Shown here: piece after piece, positions 46,958 through 55,480 of the stretch
Layout: each line of letters opens with the position of its first letter
Numbering within the stretch: the first letter of the stretch is position 1
Assembly (NCBI GenBank): GCA_030614785.1
Contig: JAUWTJ010000019.1
Coordinates: 1 to 56,201 of the forward strand
Reading direction: 5' to 3'
Length of the DNA: 56,201 nt
DNA from: Alphaproteobacteria bacterium
GTDB lineage: Bacteria > Pseudomonadota > Alphaproteobacteria > M2410
Notes under the pieces: generated by a model
Seen by the model: only the letters and a program-made list of their open reading frames with translations
Database searches by the model: none
What the model was told of the DNA's origin: nothing
Translations under genes and position numbers: made by a program

Positions 46958-47213
46958 CGAACCCTCTTTCCTGGAGTTTTGATTTCGAATTGTGAAAATT
47001 TGTCAGTTGAAACTACGGGGCAGGGCGGAGCGGCGCAAGACCCTTTCAAAAAATATGCTAACTGATTGATAAAGCGCACACTTCTGGCAGTCTGTAGAGG
47101 CTCCAGAGTACCCGGAATGCGGGGGCAGATGCCGCGACCTTGACATTCAGAATCTGCCGGACTACCGGTCATGGCAATGGCAAAGAACCAATCCCCAGAA
47201 AAAAACGTCACTC

Positions 47214-48293
47214 ATGTCCGTAACTGACGGTATCGAGACCTGGGGCTGGACCCCGGAATGGGCCGCCAAACTGGCCGATGTTCGGTGTGTCAGTGGTCAC
47301 GAGACCCTGATGCCAGCCCGGATAGTGCGCCAGGAACGCGATCAATTCTTTATGGCCAGTGAAACGGGTCCTCACGCGGGGATTGTTTCCGGCAGTTTCA
47401 TAAAGGCTAACGGGCGGCCGGTCACCGGCGACTGGGTTACCTTTGGCCCGATCGAGAACGATGCCAAAATGTTGATCCAGGATATTCTGCCGCGCAAGAG
47501 CGAGCTGGCGCGCCAGGGCGCGGGCGAGAAGACCGTCAAGCAAGTTATCGCTTCGAACATCGACTGGGTCTTCATTGTCATGGCCTTCGACAATGACTTC
47601 AACCTGCGCCGTCTTGAGCGCTATTTGCGCCTCGTCTCGGCGAGGAATGTGGAGGCGGTGGTTGTTCTCAACAAGCTGGATCAAATTGATGATCCGGCAG
47701 AGCAGATCGCCGAGGTCAAAAGCGTCGCTGGCGACATGCCGATTTATCCGGTCAGCGCCATAACAGGTGAAGGTGTCGATGCCCTGACGCAGATGCTCGG
47801 GAAAGGTCAGACGCTGGTCTGCGTTGGGTCGTCCGGTGTCGGGAAGTCGACGCTGATCAACTATCTCGTGGGTAAGGAGCTTCAGGCGACGTTTGAGGTG
47901 CGTGAGGGCGACGACCGGGGCCGGCATACCACAACACAGCGCGAACTCATCAAGCTGCCCTCAGGGGCTCTGATGATCGATACACCGGGCATTCGCGAAC
48001 TGTCCGAGTGGCGCGAGGAAGAAGACGAGGATTTCGTTGATCGGGCCTTCGCCGATATCGATGAGATGGCGCTCACATGCAAGTTCAGCGATTGCAGCCA
48101 CAAGAACGAGCCTGGTTGCGCCGTACTGGCGGCAATGGAATCTGGCGACCTCGATGCGGGGAGGCATGCCTCATGGCGAAAACTTCATGAAGAGCTCAGA
48201 GCTCAGGCCAGGCGTCAGGAAGCGGCCGAGCAGCGAAAGGGCAAAGCGCCCCGAGGCCGATCGCGGCGCATTCAGAAGCCGAAGAAGCGGTGA
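47214..48293 (+). CDS. rsgA: Ribosome small-subunit GTPase RsgA
   Basis: A 359-residue circularly permuted GTPase that acts in late assembly of the 30S subunit. The GTPase motifs come in permuted order: NKLD (G4), GSSGVGKST (G1), RGRHTTT (G2) and DTPG (G3). An OB-fold precedes them and a zinc knuckle CKFSDCSHKNEPGC follows. The tail is Arg/Lys-rich. Weak ribosome site before the ATG. Confidence 0.92.
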   Translation: MSVTDGIETWGWTPEWAAKLADVRCVSGHETLMPARIVRQERDQFFMASETGPHAGIVSGSFIKANGRPVTGDWVTFGPIENDAKMLIQDILPRKSELARQGAGEKTVKQVIASNIDWVFIVMAFDNDFNLRRLERYLRLVSARNVEAVVVLNKLDQIDDPAEQIAEVKSVAGDMPIYPVSAITGEGVDALTQMLGKGQTLVCVGSSGVGKSTLINYLVGKELQATFEVREGDDRGRHTTTQRELIKLPSGALMIDTPGIRELSEWREEEDEDFVDRAFADIDEMALTCKFSDCSHKNEPGCAVLAAMESGDLDAGRHASWRKLHEELRAQARRQEAAEQRKGKAPRGRSRRIQKPKKR

Positions 48294-48412
48294 ACCACGG
48301 GTCTAAATGAACTTCGTTCCCTCCTTCCAGTTCATGGTGGCGCAGTTGTTCCTTGTATGCTTAGGTCAAAAAAATGTAGTGGACTTCAACAATACCTGAA
48401 CTGAGGACGTAG

Positions 48413-49354
48413 ATGAAAAACATTGTCATTTGGGGCACCGGTAGTCTTGCTTCGCTATTTCTGGAACAAAAGTCACAAGATTATAATGTTCTATTTGCTG
48501 TTGAAGGGCAACACACGCCTGAAACCCCCGACGCGCTTTTGGGCACCCGAATTATTTTAAAGGATGAATATTTCTCTTCGGAGTACGCCGATCATACTCT
48601 GATGATCTGTTCGACGTTTTTCGGAGAAATAAGTTTCGAACTGAATAGCCATGGGATCGGCTTTGACAGGATTGAGATTGCTATCGCCGGCGACTACAAG
48701 ATTACCGTCACGCCAGCGACAGATCTCGACCCTTCAATAGAGGATTATATTGAAGGGCAAAAAATCTGCCGGGAATTGTACAACAAGCTCAAGTCAGACA
48801 AGAGTGTCACAACATTTCCAATAAGCGACACGGCCAAATACGATCTTCTCAAACATGGATTTGAACAGGTGGAACATCCGGGGCTCAATATGGAGTTTGG
48901 TGTTTTTCAAGGCGAGTCCATTCGCTTTCTGGCAGGTGTTAGCGATCAGATGTTTTATGGCTTTGATTCTTTCGAGGGGTTGCCGGAATATTGGGTGGCA
49001 GGATATTCAGCGGGAACTTTCGACCAGGGAGGTGAAATCCCCCAAGCGCCGGACAATGTATCCTTTATCAAGGGTTGGTTTGACAAGACGCTTACAGGCT
49101 TTCTGGCTGAGCACCCTGGACCAGTCGGATTTCTTCATATGGATGCGGACCTGTATTCGTCCACAATATATGTCCTGAACCAGTTGAAGGACCGGATTCA
49201 AAAAGGGACTGTTATCGTTTTCGATGAGTACAATTATTTCCTTGATCCGACCTTTGCCGAGAAGAAGGCCTTTGAAGAATTTACCTTTGAGAATAACATC
49301 AGCTATGTCCCCATTAGCCAAACAATTCATTCTGTCGGGTTCAAGATAGTTTAG
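48413..49354 (+). CDS. TylF/MacrO-type SAM methyltransferase with N-terminal nucleotide-binding segment
   Basis: A 313-residue protein. The C-terminal two thirds (about 150-313) is of the TylF/CmcI-like class I O-methyltransferase family, with YGFDSFEGLPEYW, GWFDKTLTGFL, HMDADLYSSTIYVL and FDEYNYF, which include the likely SAM and metal ligands. The N-terminal part begins KNIVIWGTGSLASLFLE, a short Rossmann-like unit also present at the other end of the next gene's product. It is on the plus strand, opposite the next gene. Its place beside flagellar and glycan genes suggests methylation of a sugar or flagellin glycan. Confidence 0.75.
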   Translation: MKNIVIWGTGSLASLFLEQKSQDYNVLFAVEGQHTPETPDALLGTRIILKDEYFSSEYADHTLMICSTFFGEISFELNSHGIGFDRIEIAIAGDYKITVTPATDLDPSIEDYIEGQKICRELYNKLKSDKSVTTFPISDTAKYDLLKHGFEQVEHPGLNMEFGVFQGESIRFLAGVSDQMFYGFDSFEGLPEYWVAGYSAGTFDQGGEIPQAPDNVSFIKGWFDKTLTGFLAEHPGPVGFLHMDADLYSSTIYVLNQLKDRIQKGTVIVFDEYNYFLDPTFAEKKAFEEFTFENNISYVPISQTIHSVGFKIV

Positions 49355-49406
49355 GTAACCAATGTCAGGGTCTGACTGGAAAGGACTTTATTGGCTGGAT
49401 GGCTGC

Positions 49407-50591
49407 TCAGGCCAAACGGTCCTTGCGCAACCCGGTTTCCCAAATCTCGTCATACAGAGTGATGATTCTCTCCCGGGGGACGCCAAGTTCCAAAATCGCT
49501 TTGGTAATGGATTCTTCGGCGAATTTTGACGACACAACGACAGAGCTATCACCGGATTTTTTGATGAATTCATCCGGGGAGATAATGTTATGATTGCCCT
49601 GTTTCTTGCCCCATTTCTGATGATCGCTGTCAATGACTCCGATAACATTTCTGAGCTTAAGAAGATCGGTTTCGTCAAACAACTGAGCGGTATGAACACC
49701 GGCGCCCCAGACGTAGACATCTTTGGTTGATTTCAGAAATGTCTGATTGTGTGACGTCCAGGCGTTTCTGTCGAGAGCGTTGTATTCTTCGCAAAACTGA
49801 AGCGAATTTTCAAAGCAATTGAACAGCGGCGCCTTGCGATCCGTGGGTCTGGCCAGGATGGTGAGGGCGGGATATTCGTCAATCATGGTTGTGAAGATTT
49901 CATCCGGCGCCAAGCCAGCTTGCGACAACAGATTTTGAACGGTCCCGACCGTAAAATAGCTGAGGTGTTCAAAAGCAAACCAGCCAATAGGCAGCAATTC
50001 GGGTCGAATGGAGCAGGGAACCTCGAACAGGATATGGCCATCAGGGGCCAGGCAATCCCTGGCTCGTTTCAAGGCACTGACCGGATCATGCAAATGTTCA
50101 ATCACATGTGCGAACATAAGAATATCCACGTTTTTGACATTTGGCAAAATGTCTTCCTCGGCGCCAACATCGACATCAATGCCATGATATTCTTTGGCCT
50201 GTTTGGCAACAAAGTGAGAGGGTTCGCAGCCGCCAACGTCCCAACCAGCTTTCTTGAAATAGTGAAGATTGGCGCCGCTTGCGCAACCAACTTCGTAGAT
50301 GCGGCCAGGGGTCGGACAGCCATCGCTGGCAATCCGGATGTAGCGGGCGGCTTTCTTGTTTGGCTCCTCGGGCACTTTGTAATTTGCATCGAGAACCTGA
50401 TAATTTGAAAAGAACTCGTAGTGCCCGATCATCTGCTCGTAGGGGATCGGTGAGATCTGGCCGATATAACCGCAATCCTTACAGATGTCGAAACTGACTT
50501 CAATATCGCCGACACCGACGATATCCCAGGTGCCCTTGCGGATGGAAATGTAATCAGTACTTTCACATATAATGCAGTGGTGCTTGGTCAT
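49407..50591 (-). CDS. SAM-dependent methyltransferase with zinc-binding N-terminus (sugar C-methyltransferase type)
   Basis: A 394-residue protein. CIIC (6-9) and CKDC (37-40) form a putative zinc site. The central methyltransferase has YEVGCASGANLHYFKKAGWDVGG with the SAM motif. The C-terminal 100 residues carry VYVWGAGVHTAQLFDE, a Rossmann-like unit that in the Methyltransf_13/23/14 type enzymes binds the sugar nucleotide. Such enzymes methylate keto-deoxy sugars. Encoded between the FlmG-like gene and a TylF-type gene, it probably modifies flagellar or surface glycan. Confidence 0.82.
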   Translation of the reverse strand: MTKHHCIICESTDYISIRKGTWDIVGVGDIEVSFDICKDCGYIGQISPIPYEQMIGHYEFFSNYQVLDANYKVPEEPNKKAARYIRIASDGCPTPGRIYEVGCASGANLHYFKKAGWDVGGCEPSHFVAKQAKEYHGIDVDVGAEEDILPNVKNVDILMFAHVIEHLHDPVSALKRARDCLAPDGHILFEVPCSIRPELLPIGWFAFEHLSYFTVGTVQNLLSQAGLAPDEIFTTMIDEYPALTILARPTDRKAPLFNCFENSLQFCEEYNALDRNAWTSHNQTFLKSTKDVYVWGAGVHTAQLFDETDLLKLRNVIGVIDSDHQKWGKKQGNHNIISPDEFIKKSGDSSVVVSSKFAEESITKAILELGVPRERIITLYDEIWETGLRKDRLA

Positions 50592-50616
50592 TTGGTGTGC
50601 CTCATAGATGTGACGA

Positions 50617-52482
50617 TTATTGTGCTGACTTCTGTTCAGATTTGTTCAAGACCAGTTTGTCAAGCGCGATGCCGAGGTCTCTAAAGTTCGCATCCCACTC
50701 ACCGGAGACTTCCTGTTGAAAGACTTCAGTGTCCGGGTAGAAAGGATAATCCAGTTCCCCCAGACTTGCCCAGCCCCGACGTGTGATTACGAACCAGGTT
50801 TTGGTGCCAACCGACCCTGCGAGAGCTGCGGCGGCCGTTGGCGCAGCGATTACAACGTCCAGCGCGGCGCACAGGGCGGCATTGCTGTCCAGATTATCTT
50901 TTATATCGAGGCCTTCCATTTGATGCAGCGTGCAGCCAAATCGGTTCTGGATTTCCTCAACCTCTTCGGCAACTTCACCGTACTGGAGATTGACAAAGGT
51001 TGCTTTTTTGTTTTCAAAAACCGGACCCCATTCTTCCAGGGGAGCAAATCCCTTGCCACGTCCGCCGGTGAGCAGACCGGAACGCCAACACACTCCCACG
51101 AATGGGCCATCTGAAATCCGGGACAAGCGAGCCTTCCATTCTTCGATTTCTTCAGGATCCGGTTGTAATAAATTCCCGACGTGACGATAAGAGTCGACAT
51201 CCGGACGCAGAAAAATAGAAAGGTCTCCCATTGGAGTGTAATAGTCCAGGGTCCCGCGATCATTCTGCCAGCGCGTAACGTGCACGGTTTTACCGTTGTG
51301 GGTAATGAAGATCGGAGAGGATACCAGGCAGCCAGGGTAGGCGCGCTCAAATAGCGGTATCAGGCGCGGTGTCACGGATATCAGAACATTGCCATCATCA
51401 CCCACTTTATCAATCAAGTCCTGGATGGGATTGGCGAACATGATTTCATCGCCAACACCTTGTTCACCGATGACCAGAATATTCTTGCCGCGAACATCTT
51501 CTCCATTCCACATTGGTGCTTCGACAGCATAGAGCTGGGATGACAGGAAATTGGGTTCATTGCGAATTTGGTATTCGCGCCAGCCTGTCTCGAGCCGCCC
51601 CATAGCTATTAGCGTCAAAGCCCTTGCGTATTTTACATTCATCGTATCGGCATGATTGGGAGGCGACTTTTCCAGGAACTTGTCAAAGTCGGCCAGAGAC
51701 TCCTCAAAATGCCCGCGCCCGGAGTAGAGGATTGCCAGATTGTATCGCGCCCGATGATAATTCGGATCGAGGCGCAGTGCCTCCTGATAGAACGTGATGG
51801 CCTGTTCTTCCTGTTGCGAGTCGCACGCTATGGTCCCCATTGTGTTCCACAGCAGGGGTTCTTCAGGCATCAGGTTTATACCGTGACGGAGGATATCAAT
51901 GGCATCGTCGAACCTGTTTTGTTCACGCAGCAAGACGCTGAGGTCATTGTAACCTGAAGGCAGGTCTGGTTTGAGCTCTATAAAGATGCGAAGGAATTTT
52001 TCCTCCACGTCGTGCAAACCAAGGTCCCGGGCGACGGAGGCCAGATTGAGATAGGCTTCAAATTGCGTAGGGTCCAGTTCAAGGGTTTTCTCGAACATGA
52101 GCAGCGCTTTGTGTTTTTCACCCAGTTTGTCAAGAGACACCGCCATTAAATGATAGCCGAGGGCATGCTCGGGGTCGATCTCAGTGGCTTGAAGGGTAAG
52201 TGTCAGGCTTTCCCTGTATTCAGCGCCGTTGAAGTGATTCAACGCCTTGCGCAATATGTTCTCCACTTTACGGGATGCTTTGCCCGAAGCGGATTTTCGG
52301 GAGCTGCGAAGCATCTTGCCCGCTTCTTTCACGAAGGCCTTGTCCTGTGAAGATAAGGTCTTCTTCTTGCCGGCCTGATGGTCTCGCTCCAGGTCTTTCA
52401 GATGTTCCGAAGTTACCGGTTGGGCGGCATCTATGACCTGTGAATCTTCGTTCGAAGTATTTAATGTATTGCTGTCAGGCAT
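50617..52482 (-). CDS. TPR protein with glycosyltransferase domain, FlmG-like
   Basis: A 621-residue protein. Residues about 85-290 are at least five TPR units, such as LGYHLMAVSLDKLGEKHKAL and AYLNLASVARDLGLHDVEEK. Residues about 330-615 look like a GT-B glycosyltransferase with VIGEQGVGDEIMFANPI, VGVCWRSG and a GSVGTKTWFV nucleotide-binding region. The same architecture is that of FlmG, the Caulobacter enzyme that binds flagellins with its TPRs and glycosylates them. It is next to flbT, flaF and the flagellin gene, which supports that role. No signal peptide, so cytoplasmic. Function as flagellin glycosyltransferase is inferred. Confidence 0.75.
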   Translation of the reverse strand: MPDSNTLNTSNEDSQVIDAAQPVTSEHLKDLERDHQAGKKKTLSSQDKAFVKEAGKMLRSSRKSASGKASRKVENILRKALNHFNGAEYRESLTLTLQATEIDPEHALGYHLMAVSLDKLGEKHKALLMFEKTLELDPTQFEAYLNLASVARDLGLHDVEEKFLRIFIELKPDLPSGYNDLSVLLREQNRFDDAIDILRHGINLMPEEPLLWNTMGTIACDSQQEEQAITFYQEALRLDPNYHRARYNLAILYSGRGHFEESLADFDKFLEKSPPNHADTMNVKYARALTLIAMGRLETGWREYQIRNEPNFLSSQLYAVEAPMWNGEDVRGKNILVIGEQGVGDEIMFANPIQDLIDKVGDDGNVLISVTPRLIPLFERAYPGCLVSSPIFITHNGKTVHVTRWQNDRGTLDYYTPMGDLSIFLRPDVDSYRHVGNLLQPDPEEIEEWKARLSRISDGPFVGVCWRSGLLTGGRGKGFAPLEEWGPVFENKKATFVNLQYGEVAEEVEEIQNRFGCTLHQMEGLDIKDNLDSNAALCAALDVVIAAPTAAAALAGSVGTKTWFVITRRGWASLGELDYPFYPDTEVFQQEVSGEWDANFRDLGIALDKLVLNKSEQKSAQ

Positions 52483-52724
52483 GGTCAGGGGTCTCTCGAA
52501 GTTTTGCTTGCCAAATCATTACTGAAGTTGATTAACAAAAATTGAAGGGTGTTCGTGTTCCGTAAAACAAAAGCAGCGAAGGAGATCAATAACTTCAATG
52601 GTTTATTAACTATGACTGGTTAACGTGACGGTGAGTTAATACAGAGGTTGGGGTGATTTTTACTCTGATGCCTCGCTTCAGGCCGGTGATCTGGCTGAAT
52701 GTTTGATCGAGATGGAGAGCAGAA

Positions 52725-53162
52725 ATGCCGTTAAAATTATCACTGAAACCTGGTGAGAAATTTGTTCTCAATGGTGCTGTCATTACCAATGGGGACAAGC
52801 GTTCCAGCATGGTTATCCAGAACAAGGCATCGATCTTGCGGGAAAAAGATATCCTGCAAGAGGACGAGGCGGATACACCGGCAAAGCGGATCTATTTCAG
52901 TATTATGATGATGTATCTTGATGCCGAGAGTAACCCTGAATATTATCAGGAATTCGCGCTGCGCACGACGGAATTTATGAGCGCCATTGACAATGCAGAT
53001 GCGCTTGCCGTCTGCGTTGCCATTAGTAAAGACGTAATGTCTGCTGATTATTATAGTGGCCTTACCAAATGCCGCGCTCTGATAGCGTATGAAGATGAGA
53101 GGTTGAATTATGTCCCTGGGAGCTTACCAGAAGACACAAAAGATAACCGAGAATCCGCGTGA
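52725..53162 (+). CDS. flbT: Flagellar regulatory protein FlbT
   Basis: A 145-residue protein opening [26 protein letters not shown], the family signature. In Caulobacter FlbT binds the flagellin mRNA leader and represses its translation. GGAGAG precedes the ATG. Its last 53 bases overlap flaF, showing coupling. The length, slightly longer than usual at the C-terminus, is due to a tail beyond the overlap. Confidence 0.92.
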   Translation: MPLKLSLKPGEKFVLNGAVITNGDKRSSMVIQNKASILREKDILQEDEADTPAKRIYFSIMMMYLDAESNPEYYQEFALRTTEFMSAIDNADALAVCVAISKDVMSADYYSGLTKCRALIAYEDERLNYVPGSLPEDTKDNRESA

Positions 53163-53466
53163 AACCGAGTATCGCCTGTTTGGGCAGGTAACCCATGCGT
53201 TGATTGGCGTCAGGGGTGTTGACCGAAATGACAAGCGTGTGATTGATGCCCTCGACTGGAATCGCAGGATGTGGACAGTTCTTGCGACAGATTGTGGCTC
53301 TGAAGGCAATGGATTGAACGATAAACTCAGGGCACAGATTATATCTCTGTCGATTTGGGTCTCCAGACATTCAAGTGAAGTCATGCGCGGGGCGGATGAT
53401 GTTGAACCGCTCATCGATATTAATACGACGATAATGGAAGGGCTCCGGAGCGTGGCCGCAACATAA
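53110..53466 (+). CDS. flaF: Flagellar biosynthesis regulator FlaF
   Basis: A 118-residue protein with the FlaF signatures [36 protein letters not shown] and [16 protein letters not shown]. FlaF acts with FlbT in flagellin translation and secretion control. The start overlaps flbT by 53 bases in another frame, as in related genomes; the ATG sits after GAGAGG. The next gene follows in 20 bases. Confidence 0.92.
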   Translation: MSLGAYQKTQKITENPRETEYRLFGQVTHALIGVRGVDRNDKRVIDALDWNRRMWTVLATDCGSEGNGLNDKLRAQIISLSIWVSRHSSEVMRGADDVEPLIDINTTIMEGLRSVAAT

Positions 53467-53486
53467 AGTGGCCGTAACATCTGGCA

Positions 53487-55243
53487 ATGTCCGATTTCGA
53501 GGCTGATATGAAGACGGACCGCTTGCTTGCTGCGATTGACGCAAACCCGAACAGCCCTGAACTCTACCGAAATCTCGGTACTTCCCACTTCAATGAAGGC
53601 AATCCTGGCGAAAGCCTCGCTGCCTTTCTTATGGCCCTGGCGCTGGCGCCGGGCGATCACGAAAATCGCCAAAATGCAATGAGACTTCTGGGCATGACCA
53701 GCGGTTATCAAGTCCCTGGTCCAATCCGGGCGATTCTCGCAGAGTGCGCCTGCGACCCCGATCTTGATACGCAGGCTTTGGCCAGCGTCATTCATTCAGA
53801 ATTTGCAAATGGATCGGTTGCGGATCTCCTGACCCATGACCTTATGTTGGCCGACCGGGGCAAAGTAAGAGGAGATCTGGCCAGAGGCGCTTACGACACT
53901 CTGTTTGAAGATGGCCTGCTCAAGTCTGTAATGACGGGTGCAATTCTTGTAACGCCGCTGCTTGAGGATGCCTGACCGCACTGCGCCGCTATTTCCTTGA
54001 GACACTGCTCGAGAATAACAAAGTGCCGGATGACTTTATGCTTGGGAAAGCAGATTTCCTCTCCGCGCTCGCCTGTCAGTGCTTTAACACCGAATATATT
54101 TATGCGGTAACGCCTGGCGAGTCAGATGCCGTTGAGCGCCTCGTCCGGGATACAGGTCCGGATACCGATATTGTGACCCTGTCGATCCTGGGGTGCTATC
54201 GACATCTCCATGACTTGCCAGCGGCTGGCACTCCGGAACTGTCTGGACTTTCGCTTTTGCAAGGCAGGATGGTTGAGCGGCTGATCAACGAACCGAGACG
54301 CGAAACAGAAATTGCGCGCCAAATTCGGTCACTAGGCGAAGTTCAGGACGCAACGTCACAGGCCATTCAGGCGCAGTATGAGGTCTTCCCCTATCCGCGC
54401 TGGACGTCCGCTGAAGCGGTGACCAGGCCCTTGCGGTTCGGCAAGTACATTCGTCAAAGGTTTCCCCTGGTGCGGGAAAAGCAGGTTCCCAAGGGTCCAA
54501 TCAGGATACTGGTCGCTGGATGTGGGACCGGCAAGCAGGCGATCGAGGTTGCCACCTCCTACAAGGGCGCAGTGGTTACGGCTGTGGATCTGAGCCGGGC
54601 AAGTCTGGCTTACGCTAAAGCCCGTTCAGACGAAAGGGGACTGGACAACATCAGCTTCCTTCAGGCTGATATTCTCGGACTTGGCGATCTGGATCAGCAG
54701 TTCGATTTGATCGAATGCATGGGGGTTCTGCACCACATGGCCGATCCGCAGCAAGGTCTGAGCGTTTTGAAGGGTCTCCTGAAGCCAAATGGGTTTTTAC
54801 GTCTGGCCCTTTACAGTCGCAGAGCCCGCAGCGAAGTTGAAGCGGCCTCCGCCTTTGCGAAGGATCTGGAGATCGATGGTTCGCCATCATCAATGCGTGA
54901 TTTCCGTCAGAAGGTCTATCAAGTGCCGCCAGACCAGGCTGTGTCCAAAGTCGTGGAAACGCGTGACTTCTTCTCCATGAGCGGTCTTCACGACTATGTC
55001 TTTAATGTCCACGAACAGGCTTATACGCCACTGCAGCTCAAGTCATTCCTGGGTCAGGCGCAACTGGAGTTTCTGGGCTTTGATCTGCCAACGATGGATG
55101 TTGATATAGATTACCGAAAAGTTAATCCGGCTGACCGGTTTCTGACTGATCTCGAGGCATGGGAGCATTTTGAAGCAGACCATCCCGATACCTTCGCAGC
55201 GATGTTTCAGTTCTGGTGTCGAACGGAGCCGACGCGCCTGTAA
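53487..55243 (+). pseudogene. TPR-class I SAM methyltransferase, interrupted by a one-base frameshift
   Basis: Read as two frames: 53487-53975 (162 residues) and 54023-55243 (406 residues). The first carries TPR-like sequence and ends LLEDA then stop. The family motif LTALRRYFLETLLENN, which should follow, is found in the other frame from 53972, after an in-frame stop at 53963 and before any start. One missing C in GATGCC(C)TGACC would join them to a 585-residue protein of the TPR-methyltransferase family. Later landmarks are QYEVFPYPRWT, RILVAGCGTGKQAIE (SAM site) and ECMGVLHHMADP. The role is probably flagellin or glycan modification. The break may be real or a sequencing error. Confidence 0.78.
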
Positions 55244-55246
55244 ACT

Positions 55247-55261
55247 CGGTAAGATTTACCG
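55247..55261. other. Short inverted repeat after methyltransferase
   Basis: CGGTAA-GAT-TTACCG, a perfect six-base stem just past the stop at 55243. There is no T run, so it is a weak candidate for a terminator. Confidence 0.3.
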
Positions 55262-55372
55262 ATCGGGAAATAGCGCTCGGCAATAACGATCTTTATGGAC
55301 AGGTTGATCTCACAGATCATGAGATGAGCAGTTCATCAGGCAAAATTCTCTTATATAAATCAATGCGTTAAG

Positions 55373-55388
55373 TGACCTCATCGGGTCA
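55373..55388 (+). promoter_or_regulatory. Inverted repeat upstream of flagellin promoter
   Basis: TGACC-TCATCG-GGTCA, five-base arms, eight bases upstream of the sigma-54-type promoter. A possible regulator site, though the enhancer position would normally be farther away. Confidence 0.3.
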
Positions 55389-55395
55389 TGACGCC

Positions 55396-55411
55396 TGGCA
55401 TGCTTGTTGCT
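55396..55411 (+). promoter_or_regulatory. Sigma-54-type promoter of flagellin gene
   Basis: TGGCATGCTTGTTGCT fits TGGCA(C/T)G-N4-TTGC(A/T): GG at 55397-55398 and GC at 55409-55410, ten bases apart. About 70 bases before the flagellin ATG. Class III/IV flagellar genes in Caulobacter are sigma-54 dependent. Confidence 0.75.
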
Positions 55412-55480
55412 CTTCCTGTATCAGGCAAAACGCCCTGAGCAAAACGCTCGGTTTAAATCCAGAATGGAAGGTACTAAATT

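Noticed and set aside
53940-54030. Programmed frameshift in the TPR-methyltransferase
   Set aside because: No slippery heptamer or long homopolymer is visible, and the shift needs just one extra C, so a plain indel is the simpler reading.
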